Origin: Botryotinia globosa
Taxonomy: Eukaryota; Ascomycota; Leotiomycetes; Helotiales; Sclerotiniaceae
Direction: 5' to 3'
Length of the DNA stretch: 64,000 nucleotides
Assembly (NCBI GenBank): GCA_014898425.1
Contig: RCSZ01000020.1
Span: forward strand, 434,001 to 498,000
This document shows positions 47,264-57,778 of this stretch, piece by piece. The stretch's first letter is position 1, and each line of letters opens with the position of its first letter. The notes beneath the pieces were generated by a model. The model worked only from the letters and a program-made list of their open reading frames with translations, was not told the DNA's origin and made no database searches. A program made the position numbers and the translations under genes.

Positions 47264-49253
47264 CTAATCAATCTTTATAGATCCATAAATCTTCTGGACA
47301 AAAGCCCAACAAGCAAAATATCCGATTGAACCTGACCGACTTATTAGTATCATCTCGTATTAGCTGGTTGTGGATTATGGACTTACCAGTAAGGATGAAA
47401 AACAAAAACGAGATTAATGCACTATACCCAATGTAAAGTACACTACCCGCCAAGCCACCAAGTTGCAGTTTTGTCACCCAGTAGATCATGGCATTTGCAA
47501 ATACGTAACCAGCGCTAGCACCGGCCGTCATAAATGCTCTCCAATGCCAGTGGTAATTCTCGCTACAAAGTAAGAAATATATCATAAGAACGGTGACAGC
47601 GGCACAGGTGATGATCATGAGACCGTAACATAAAAAGAGGAAGCCAAACATGTAGTAAACCTTCGAAAACCAAATGGAGGACATGATGAAGTAAAGTTCA
47701 ACAAAGATTGCTCCAAATGGTAAGATACCTACAAGAAGCATGGATGGAATTGGGCGCATGTATGATGTCGAAGGTGGAATTTGACGTGGTATTTGGTTGG
47801 TACGGACTGGAGAAGCGATAGGTGGTTGACGGAATCCAACCCAACTTCCGGCAAAAGACAGAGGTAAGGAGAAGAAGAACCATATAGCAACGATGACGAG
47901 CATTGTTGTGAATGGTACTGCTCCAGAAGATTCTTTGGCCCAAAGAAAGAGATTAAGGAGGAAAAATGTGCTGAAGACGATACCCGGGACGAGAGTTGGA
48001 GTCAAGGCAATGTTGAGCTTCCATTGTTCGCCACCGAAAGACTTGTATACACGGGCTGAGGTATATCCTCCAATGAAACCGAGTACAGTATACAGGAGGA
48101 TCATAATAGTACCAAGAGATCCACGATTGGATGGTGAAAGGAACCCCAAAAGTGCAAATGCAATTGTAAAGCCCGTCATGACAAACAATTGAGCTCCATT
48201 GCCGAGAAATACACTCAAAATCAATGGACGTCCTGGTGTACGGAATACATCTCCATGTACCAATTTCCATCCGGAATCTTCTTGAACTCCGTCTTCGATA
48301 GCAGCAGATGTTCCTGATAAGTCATCAAGGTTAATCGAATCGAGTCTGTTATATCTTTGAATGTCTTTTCTCAAAGTTCGCATGAGAATCGAAAGAACTG
48401 TAATGACGAGGAATACCACAATGACGGCCGAGTTGATCAGAGAGAACCAATGAATCTTGGGGTCAAAAACATGGAGGTATTTGTCCCATCTGGTAGCCCA
48501 AGCTGTTGTTGAAGGTTGCCACCAGACACTATACGAATACGTGACCGCTGTCTCTCCAGATTCCGAAAGTACCACTTGTGGTCCACCAGCACCGCATTCT
48601 GGATCCCCTGGATTTTCATTCATTGTCCTCGACGAAGGTTGAACAATAACACCAACAACTCTCATTTGACCAGCAGATACCTCATGATAGTCGATAAAGA
48701 TATCATAGTGATTGTTCAAGTGCATGTCCTTCTGATCGCTACTCCCCAATGCGAATCCTTGACTATAGAACCTCGTTTGTGTGATTTCATCCTCGATCAA
48801 TTGTCCTGCTGGTAAACCATCAACTAACCAATTCATCGCAAAACCCTGCTGTATCCTTCTGTTCACGAAATGTGCCGAGCTTTGATCAAACTTTTTCTCT
48901 TCACAAAGTTGTTTACACGTCTCGTTGACTCCCATCTTTAGGTCGAAGGGCGAAGTCATGATGCGATCACCGAAAAGAATACTACCCAAACTTTCCGAGA
49001 CATATTCTGGTTTTGGATCTGGTCTACAGAAATGGAAGGCCGGGTGATAGTAATCGAAAGATACTACTGATCTTAATTGGCCATCGTCATAAGAGCCGAC
49101 AGGTGTAAGTCGATTCACGTATAAGGGAACTTTGGCGCCGGGTGAGTATGATGTCGGCGCAACACCAGGAAGGTAGAAAGCTGAGGATAGTTCGGGAGCG
49201 ACGAGAATGGTCGCAATAAGGGCCGCAGATGGTTTGAAGTCTTTTAAACGCAT
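47264..49253 (-). CDS. Transmembrane 9 superfamily (nonaspanin, EMP70/TM9SF) protein
   Basis: Two exons, 49253-47387 and 47331-47264, giving 644 residues. Nonaspanins are Golgi/endosomal membrane proteins needed for protein sorting, membrane-protein localisation and adhesion. Evidence: a signal peptide (about residues 1-25) followed by the hallmark FYLPGVAPTSY, a large lumenal domain with conserved cysteines (CRPDPKPEYVSESLGSILFGDRI), and nine predicted C-terminal membrane helices with GFIGGYTSARVYKSFGGEQW and a Pro-rich loop. Without the 55 bp terminal intron the frame would end in an unrelated tail; with it the protein ends KIYGSIKID, matching the conserved KXD/E COPI-binding motif that recycles these proteins to the Golgi. 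That C-terminus confirms the last exon. The start is the first ATG and gives a proper signal sequence. Confidence 0.95.
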
Positions 49254-49844
49254 GATGAAGAGTATTTACCTGTCGTTTTGTGAGCTGAATGCGATTTAAG
49301 AGTGAGGTTATGATCCAAGAAATCATAAGGGAAACATTATTTGTGAAAGGGGAGCTTACGAAGATCCAGCCCTTGATCCTTATGTTTAATTTAGCATGAA
49401 ATGCCAGCAAAGATTTAATGTGTCAATACTCTCATATGAAGTAAAGTTGATACTAACTAACTTATTAAATGTGTTTAAACTTTGAGAAATAATTCTGAGA
49501 TGTACTGGTAGATATTGAAATAAATCAACTTGATAAACTCCTTGATTGTTACTCGTTGCTTGCTACTACTGCTCTAGGGAACTTGAACGGACAACCTTTC
49601 AATTAATCTGGCCTCGCCGCAGCGGCCGCATGAAACACGGAAAAGGATTAATGTTTGACCGGCGCAAACAGAAATTTATTCTCCATGACAAATTAATTAT
49701 CTTATCGATACAATCAATCAATCAATTGAAATCTTCTTCTTTCTTCAAGTGGAAATTCTTGCATTTCTTCATAACCCAATATATCGTGCACAACGATTTC
49801 TTACCCACATTACATTCAATTGAAAGAAAGTCATCGACGAGATT
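49254..49844. promoter_or_regulatory. Divergent promoter region, TM9 protein / Lcp5
   Basis: 591 bp between divergent start codons, AT-rich except for a CCTCGCCGCAGCGGCCGC run at about 49612-49629, which could hold regulatory sites. No gene recognised. Confidence 0.45.
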
Positions 49845-50960
49845 ATGGCTGTCGAAACTTCTCTTCCGGCATTATTGACCACTCTTACTCAGTCATTGAA
49901 TTCGGCGATTGAATCAACCCCAGAGAGTTCACTGATCAAACCTCCTACCGATGGCATTTCACTCTTGGATGTGAAGAATGAGCTTCTCCTATCATATCTT
50001 CAAAACTTAGTCTTTATCATAATTCTCAAGATCAGGAACCAAAAAGAAGATGTATCAGGCGAGGATGAAGAAGAATTGGATAATGCGGTGGTGAAGAAGT
50101 TGGTGGAATTGAGGGTATACCTTGAGAAGGGCGTTCGACCTCTGGAAGGTCGACTAAAATATCAAATCGATAAAGTACTCCGAGCGTCCGACGATGCCAT
50201 TCGAGCTCTCGCGCCTGCACCAAAATCGGTTGGAACTAAAGGTGATGCGCCAAGCGATGAAGATGATTCCGAATCTGAGGATGGTAGTGATGCAGATGGA
50301 AATGGAGCACCTCTTGAGAACTCGCAAATTGACGATTTACAATATCGACCAAATCCTTCATCTCTTCTTAGACCTGCCGCTGCTGCAGAAGATGATTCGA
50401 AGCATTCCTCTGATGGTATCTACAAACCTCCTCGCATCACTGCAACTGCCATGCCCACCACCGAACGTCGCGAAAAGAAGGACAGAAAAGCGAACAAATC
50501 TGCAACCTTGGATGAGTTCATCAACACGGAATTGTCTGCTGCTCCAATTGCAGAGGCAAGCATCGGTTCCAACATCATAGCTGGTGGTAGAAGATCGAAG
50601 AGTGAGAAGGAAAAGAAGGAGGATGATGAAAGAAGAGAATACGAAGAAAGGAATTACACCAGATTGCCAAAAGAAAACAAAAAAGACCGGGCGAAGAAAA
50701 ACAAAGCTGGTGGAAGACAAGATGCCGGATACGGTGGCGAAGAATGGAGAGGATTGGGTGAGGGTATTGATAGAATTGAGAGGTTGACAAAGAGAAAGAG
50801 TGGTAGCGGTGGTGGGATGAAGGACGTTCTAGAAAAGAGCAGAAAGAGAAGTGTCGAGGATGGTCCCAGAGGGAGCGGTATGCAAACTGGTGAAGGTTTC
50901 CAAAAGAGGTTCAAGATGTTGGACGGTAGAGGAAAGGATCGAGGTACCAGTCGAAAGTAG
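49845..50960 (+). CDS. Lcp5/neuroguidin-like U3 snoRNP protein (Sas10/Utp3 family)
   Basis: Single-exon gene of 371 residues. The Sas10/Utp3 domain is at about residues 35-120, with GISLLDVKNELLLSYLQNLV and VKKLVELRVYLEKGVRPLEG, followed by the helix LKYQIDKVLRASDDAI. This is the signature of Lcp5 (yeast) and neuroguidin (animals), components of the small-subunit processome required for early 18S rRNA maturation in the nucleolus. After it comes an acidic Ser/Asp stretch, then RYRPNPSSLL-like sequence (LQYRPNPSSLLRP) and a strongly basic, Lys/Glu-rich tail with nuclear-localisation-like KKDRAKKNKAGGR and RKRSVEDGPR. The start ATG is the first of the frame and precedes a helical N-terminus. It is divergent from the TM9 gene, with which it shares an intergenic region. 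Confidence 0.9.
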   Translation: MAVETSLPALLTTLTQSLNSAIESTPESSLIKPPTDGISLLDVKNELLLSYLQNLVFIIILKIRNQKEDVSGEDEEELDNAVVKKLVELRVYLEKGVRPLEGRLKYQIDKVLRASDDAIRALAPAPKSVGTKGDAPSDEDDSESEDGSDADGNGAPLENSQIDDLQYRPNPSSLLRPAAAAEDDSKHSSDGIYKPPRITATAMPTTERREKKDRKANKSATLDEFINTELSAAPIAEASIGSNIIAGGRRSKSEKEKKEDDERREYEERNYTRLPKENKKDRAKKNKAGGRQDAGYGGEEWRGLGEGIDRIERLTKRKSGSGGGMKDVLEKSRKRSVEDGPRGSGMQTGEGFQKRFKMLDGRGKDRGTSRK

Positions 50961-52097
50961 GGGTAGAAGGCAGCTTTCCACTCCCCATGGTTGATTACAT
51001 TTTTTTATTATAAGTGTATAATATTCGGATTAGATTACGACATTCAAAAGAACTCAAAGGCTATGCATCATCTTCCCAACCATGGATGCAGACTCGAATA
51101 TACAACCCCTTGGTGTTTTCTAGTTCATTGGCCTTTTACTTTGGCCGCATGAATATGGGGGATTTCGGGCCAAATATGATCCTAAGGGATGGTTGGAATC
51201 TGGGACCTCATAGTATCATACCACTGCAAACCCTTCACAGCTACGAATCAGACTTGAACATCCACTGCACCGCATCCATTGCTAGATATACCTAATCTTG
51301 AATCGACAAATCATGATTATGATCTTATCAATTGTCATTCTATCGACAGACAACATTTCGTGAATCACACCCCATCATCCAACCAGATACCACGGTGTTT
51401 TCTTATCATCTAATCAAATTTACGAAGTTCAAAAGGTTCGTGGGTTCAATACGAAGTTTTTCGAGCCCCTTCGAAACGGGAAATTGAACACAGAGACAGC
51501 CCCTATGTCTGACAGCAATTGTTCAACATCGTTACATACTCTTTGTCCGAAAGCACATGATCTCTTTCTTGAATGGTTATGCAAATTAATTGAATGACAT
51601 TGCTTCTATTTGCTCTCTTTCTTTCTTTCCCCATTCGCTTTGTGGGTAGTTATCCTAATAAAGCAAGCATATGAATTTGAGGGCAATCAGCCTGAAACCA
51701 CTCTAGCTGGATTAAAATGACACTTTCGAGTCATCCTATTGAATCGCATTCCTCGTGAATTGCAATATACCTTTCCACTATGATGTTCAATAACCGTCCT
51801 TATTAGCTAGCTGTGTTCGTTGGAGAGGAACTTTCCGGTACTTAATTTGATACTTCGGCAAATGCCTTGGTGTCTCCAACCTAACAAAGGGGTACGTCTC
51901 AATTTTGAAGATTTGCATCCAAATTTGAGATCTATATTCAAACCTGGGGCATGCCGGAGGTTTCATTTCTGTTATTCATTTTTACCCTATGTGGCTGGGC
52001 GGGTATTTAGAAGGATTGATGCTTCCACTATATGCAAGTCAACAGCCTCATCATTTATAGATGACACTTAATTCTGTAGTCCGACGAACCTACAATT
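50961..52097. other. Intergenic, no gene recognised
   Basis: About 1.1 kb. One plus-strand open frame at 51014-51295 has no recognised similarity and overlaps the 3' flank of Lcp5. No other signal. Confidence 0.5.
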
Positions 52098-53428
52098 ATG
52101 ACTCCACTAGTCTTCCAGCGTGCCGAAGCTATCGATGTTACTCAGATCCCCAACTCAGTTCTTGCAGGAATCGGTATCATTCCTCCTCCGCCCGGCGTTG
52201 CCTCCGACTTTGCAAATCCAGTCAACATACGCCCTATTTTGTGGGCGTTTTGTGGTATCGGTTTTGGCATAATAGCTATATGTCTTTTCGTAAGAATATG
52301 GGTGATCTTCATGTTATCGCATCCTATCAAATGGGGTTGGAGCGATGTTGCTTTTACTCTGGCCGTTCTTACCACTGTCGCTAGCTTTGTCAATATCTTG
52401 GTGAGCATGGACCATATATGAGATCCTCCAATATCCACATTGAATTTGAGTTATGATCTAACTTCTCGATCATCTTGTAGATTGGGGCAACGGGTTTCGG
52501 CCGAACGGGTATTCATTCATGGGATGCCTCAGTATACAAATCAATATCTCTCCGCAGTCGTACATCAATTGCTCTAGGAATTCCATTACCTCCCATTTCT
52601 ATTGGTTTAATCAAAATCACCATCTTTTTAATGTATCTCGAAGTCTTTGCACCTCTCAGATTGATCCAAAACTTATGTTATATCGGTATAGGGATCACTA
52701 CTATGTTTTACACTATTATTACTGTCCTCGATGCTATTTGGGCATTTCCACTCTCAAGATACTATAACGCAACCAATACTCTAAAAGCGCAGACCCTCAA
52801 TCTACCAAAGGGCATTTTCGGCCTACTAACTGACATATTGCTATTTGTGGTACCAGTGGTAGCAGTGAGCAAATTAAAATTGATGACGACACGGAAGAAA
52901 GTAGGCATCTTGTTGATCTTTAGTACAGGGCTCTTGTAAGTTTCAACTCCCGCCAAAAAATTATTTTGTGTTAACATCAGTAGAGGAGTAGTATCCGCAG
53001 CAATCAACATCTATTGGCGAGTGTATATTAATATTCATCCCGATCATTTCTGGTATTCCACAGCAATATGGATAGTTTCCATCACTGAACACGTTTTTGG
53101 TCTCATTATCACAGACACCCCACACTTCGCGAGGTTTTTTCGAAACTACGGTTCAAAATTCAAATATTATTTGTGCTGCAGAGTTGCAAGAAAAGACATA
53201 GAATCAAAGGAGTCTGTGAAGAGAAGTGAAAGGTCTACAGAAGGCGATCCGTCACAAGACAGAAAGTCTAGAAAATTATATCCGGGTCTTGATGTCACAA
53301 CTGTAGGAGGGACAGCGTTAGATAACAAGGCAAATGAGGAGGCTGAAACTGAACAATTTTCGACAGAGCGTCAATCCACAGCGCAGTGCCCGAGAAATGT
53401 ATTGGCAGAGCGACAGAGAGATATATAG
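52098..53428 (+). CDS. Fungal rhodopsin-like integral membrane protein
   Basis: Three exons, 52098-52400, 52481-52935 and 52981-53428, giving 401 residues; introns of 80 and 45 bp. Seven hydrophobic segments can be placed: PILWAFCGIGFGIIAICLFV near residue 50, VAFTLAVLTTVASFVNIL before the first junction, PPISIGLIKITIFLMYLEVF, CYIGIGITTMFYTIITVLDA, GIFGLLTDILLFVVPVVAVS, the KKVGILLIFSTGLF segment across intron 2, and WYSTAIWIVSITEHVFGLII. The order with a conserved lysine-rich loop between helices 5 and 6 and a final long charged cytosolic tail is that of the large Pezizomycotina rhodopsin-domain family related to PTH11-type receptors. No CFEM domain or Cys-rich extracellular part is present, so it is not a classical PTH11. 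Function (signal reception or transport) is not established. Confidence 0.85.
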
Positions 53429-53910
53429 GATAGATCTTTCGACGAGTTGGACAGAAATTACTGCTACTGGTTTTGCAGAAGTGCATGATTTAACGCTTCT
53501 TCGAAACGATATCTTGAAACATTTTACTCCTCAACTGTGTTAACAATAAAATCTTTACTCTACAGCCAGAATAGTCGAATTGCATCTCGACGTATTTAAA
53601 GGTTCTTTGTTTATTCCATACAGTTTGGTTTTTCATTCATTCATTCTTTGATCTGTAGATCTTCGGATTTTCGAAAGCATTTATTCGTAATTCTCAGGTT
53701 TGATAGGCCTCTTGATAGCCGGTTGCAGACAAAGAAGAAAAAAACAGTTTACCTTTATTGAAGTGTAACAATTGAAATATAAGGTCAATTTTGAGAGTAA
53801 TTTAGGCTCATAATTAACCATAATGTCCTTGGCTAAGGGTATATGCACAACCTCGCTCTAATCCAGCTGAATCCAATCGCTATCTATGGTGGAAAAATCA
53901 TTCTGAAAAT
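53429..53910. other. Intergenic, no gene recognised
   Basis: AT-rich 480 bp before the metallopeptidase-like gene, its probable promoter. Nothing coding recognised. Confidence 0.5.
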
Positions 53911-56494
53911 ATGGCAGATTCACTAGCTCCCGTGGATGATGAGGCAAAGGCGATTGGCAAAATATGTTATGATACCACAGGGCAATTGCTATCATTAAGT
54001 GAGATTTACAAACCTTCTTCCATTCTACAATTGTGGGAACACCTACTCCAAATACTAATTTCTACTTCTAGGCGAACGATCTCGATACACCTTCGGATGG
54101 ACAAGCCTCGCGAAAAAGTACAGCCGACCTGTAGGAAAGTTCGCATCTGTCGATCATCGAATACTAGGCAATGAAGCAAAAAGCGGATTGACCCCTCGAG
54201 AAGATTATTCGAAATCTCACGAAAGTAAAAAGAGGCGCAATTGGAAAGGTAATTTTGATGAATTGGGAAGATATCAAAGAAAGAGATTCAACGGTTTCAC
54301 AGCATTCGATCTCCACAACATGAAATGCTTGGCAGCTTTGGATACAGACGTCTTTCTACAGAGTCTAAGGAACCCTATTCATCCTTGTTTCGGGCACAGT
54401 AAATGGGTGACAGAGAATGACATGCCGAAGCACAAGGGAGCGATACCAATTCTCGGAGACGAAAAAGGTTTTTGGATGGTGAGTGCTTGCACTAAACGTC
54501 TTCTACACCTATTACATACAGGCTAAGATTATGCTGCTCTCTGATTAGGCAGATAATCCGGTTGTGTGGGATCTATTGAAGCCCTGCTTACAGTTAGCAA
54601 CAATGATGTTCCATAACGAATGCAAATACTCGTGGTGCGTGCAGCAATCTAATTCAAACCATAAAATCAAGAAGCTGATTTACATCACAGGCTAGATGCA
54701 CTCCTCAATGGCAGTTACGAAGATGTGCCCAAAAGCATCAAAGGGATCAAATTTCAACGATTCTTCTCCAGGACTCACAGTGAAAGAACCAGCTGCTCTT
54801 CTCCGCATATTCTTGACAACTCTATTCAAGACATAACGTCCAAGGTTGTATTCGGATTTCACAGCGGGTATGAGGATGTTGCAACTGGTTTGCCTGGATC
54901 TCGTACAAGCCGTAACGCAATAACAAGAAACCATACAATTTACAATAGGATTGAGGTGCTTATTTCCACGGAGTTGGCGCAACCTCTTTTAAGAAATGAT
55001 TTGACAGATAGTGAAAAGTGAGTTGCTTGGATATTGAATATGTGACCGCCTATTGATATCTACATGCAGGATGGGAAATCAGTTGAGAATTGCGACTACT
55101 TTGGTTCATGAATTTGCAGTAAGTGAGGGGGAGGACAGATATTCAAACTTTTTATCTGATCCACAATGTGATTTAGCATGCTATACGAAGGTCTATTATC
55201 AACGAGAAAGATGATGGTGAAGATGCAGCGGCCGAGGGCGAAAATGAGCCTTACTTTGAAGACGAACCTCTCGCTGAGCTAGGGTACTCGTTTATTGAGA
55301 ATGTAAGCCTTTAATTTTCATGGAAACATTCGAATACTGATTTCATAAACAGATCTGGGGAGGCCAACCCATGTCTCTCATGACCCAGATGTATAATCGT
55401 GGTGGTCCTGGTCTCCCCAATTTGGGTATCATGAAGACAAGCTGGTTCACCGACAAAAATAAAACTTACGAAACATCTAGAAAAGCCCCAGCATTGAATC
55501 GAAAACCAAAAAGAGGTCAGGCTGATAAATTTCACACGTATGATTATTGGCCGGTGCCAACCAAGTGGTATTCAAGTGTTTTCACCGAAGGATTCTGGGA
55601 AAATGTCAGGGAATTCGGGCCTGAAGCAAAGAACATAAGAACAGAGAAGCGAGGGATGAGATACCTCTCAAAGGATCATCCTGATGCGAAATCTCAGATA
55701 GACGATAGTGGCATCAGCATTGGGTACGGGTGGCCTTACGAATCACCTCAAACTAGGAGCCAGATCGAAAGGTTCATAGCCGTGAACAATGTTTTAACGA
55801 GAATTAGTAGACAGCATGGTTTTGGGGAAGAAAGTCATGATCCATTAGACTATTTCAATATTACGCCTCCGACAGTGACTTACTCATGTCCAAGGTGGAA
55901 TGAAATTACTGAATATTTATTCAGCAATCGTGGACCATGGGAATTAGCATTAGATACTATGGAACTTTTATCAGAGCCAACACTTTTTCGGTATATCAGA
56001 GACCATGGAGGTATTAACCTTACGTCTTTAGAGTTTCGAAACTTTTTGGGCGTTGCTAATGAGAAACGAGAATTATTTTTGTGAGTTTCGATATTCGTTA
56101 AGCGCTATATGTCGACAGTTTATGGATAAGAGAAATTAGAACTAACTCCGATGTTTATAGATGGGAACCATTCCCTGGCTTTGGAGTTGTGAAACGTATT
56201 GCAATAGGTTGGCCGCCTCCACTAGATGGACTTGATTCTGTATCTTGGCCATCACCAATTGGCGAGCCGGATGAGGACGACATGGAAACTCTGGATAATC
56301 TGATGTCGGATGAAGCGGTCCAAGAAACGCTGTATGAATACTGTGGTGAATGCAGAGACTTAGACATAGAAACTCTTAGATTGTGGCTTGTTCGCCGATT
56401 CGAGATGGAAGAATTTGACGGGGAGGATGCGGATAGGGAGTTTCGGGATGTGATCTGGGAAACTGTGAGGCAAGGTGGTACATATTTCACGTGA
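53911..56494 (+). CDS. Putative zincin-like protein with HEXXH motif, uncharacterised
   Basis: Eight exons can be joined in one frame: 53911-53998, 54072-54478, 54549-54634, 54691-55017, 55070-55118, 55177-55302, 55353-56080, 56161-56494, giving 714 residues. I do not recognise a characterised family. The key feature is TTLVHEFAHAIRR, an HEXXH zinc-binding motif at residues 316-320, assembled only when exons 5 and 6 are joined, since the intron separates HEFA from the second His. A possible third ligand is the Glu in PLAELGYSFIENIWGG, about 33 residues on. This arrangement is seen in uncharacterised fungal proteins of the LxHExxH...ELG type. There is no signal peptide, so an intracellular protein is likely. 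The N-terminal third is basic. The final exon may alternatively splice at GTGAGT (56491) to a short extra tail. Codon use looks normal, unlike the AT-rich block beginning only about 350 bp downstream. Confidence 0.68.
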
Positions 56495-56869
56495 GTAGCA
56501 ACTCATAACTAAAAGATTGAATGGAGGGGATGCGTTCATCGTCTTCAGTTTACTTTGCTAATCGATGTGAAATCACTAGACTTGGCCCAAAGAATATTAT
56601 TCGGTTCATATACCCCCTTGAAGAGATAAGAGAGAAGAGAGCAAATACATTTACAAAACAAAGAATAGCAGCGATACAAGAAAGAGTAGAGAATACTATA
56701 ATAGATATAGTCGTCTCATGAGATACAATTAATTACGCTAATGCTTAGATAGATGATTAAATTGTATTATTCGAAATCTCTTTATACTAATTAATATTGT
56801 TAGTTCGAGAAGAATAAGAAAGACGTAGTATCTACGAATTGTAGGTCTTATATGTCTAATTGTATTCTA
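56495..56869. other. Boundary between gene region and AT-rich block
   Basis: The 3' flank of the HEXXH gene, after which base composition changes from ordinary to strongly AT-rich over about 300 bp. A 67-codon open frame at 56521-56721 has no similarity and probably belongs to the 3' flank. Confidence 0.55.
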
Positions 56870-56958
56870 ACTATTATTCCCAGGATTTTATTAGTAATCA
56901 GTACTAGTAGTGACTACAACCCTAAAAGGGGTAGTGACTCAAACAAAAATGCTTCAAT

Positions 56959-57778
56959 TAAGTCAACCACCCTACTTTCGGGCCACTCCTGTTTCGGGCC
57001 ACCCTTTTACACCAAAAAACACTTTTTTAATCTATTAATATCTCTATCAATATTGAATATAATTTAATAAAAATTTAAATCTATATAATTCAAATCATTC
57101 TAAATCTGTTTTGGAATTTTTAGATTTTTAGGATTTTTCTAGATCGATTTCTAAAGCTTCGAAATACCGATTTTTAATTACATACAAATTATATATAAAT
57201 CTAAAATTTCATAAAATCTATAATAACTTTTAAGGAAAAATAGTTAAAAATAAATTATAAATTTTTATTATAAATTTATAAAAGATTTAATCTAAAAAAT
57301 CTTAAAAAAATGAAAAATTTCTTATAAATAAATATTTAAAAGGGTACCCTCAAAATTACAGGGATTATTTATACTGCTCTTAACTCACTATATACTATAT
57401 CTCTATATTTATTCATTTTTTTGAATTTTTTTTTGAATTTCTATATAGATTCAGATTTGAATTTTTCAAAAAAATACATAATTTTCTTTTAATAATTATT
57501 GTTAAAAAGTTATTAAAGATTTTATAAAATTTTAAATTTATATGTGATTTATATATAAATTAAAAATCGATATTTTGAAGCTCTAAAAATCGATCCAAAA
57601 AAATCCTAAAATTCTAAATTTTTTAATATAAGCTTAGAATAGCTTAAATTATATAAATCTGAATTTTTATTAAATTATATCCAATATTAATAGAGATATT
57701 AATAAATCAAAAAAGTGATTTTTGGTGTAAAAGGGTAGCCCGAAAGAGGGGTGGCCCGAAAGTAGGGTATTCGACTTA
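56959..57778. mobile_element. 820 bp palindromic (foldback) element, MITE-like
   Basis: The two ends are inverted copies of about 290 bp. The outer left end reads TAAGTCAACCACCCTACTTT, then CGGGCCACTCCTG, and the outer right end is its reverse complement with few changes; both then give TTTCGGGC[CT]ACCC, TTTTACACCAAAAA and a matching AT-rich stretch including TTTAGGATTTTTCTAGATCG-like sequence. The centre, about 230 bp, is AT-rich with a GGGTACCCTC palindromic word. There is no transposase frame. The GC-containing terminal 60 bp are rare in this block. Inside the surrounding higher-order repeat the same two flanks are contiguous in other copies, so the element was inserted. No target-site duplication can be shown by eye. 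Confidence 0.8.
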
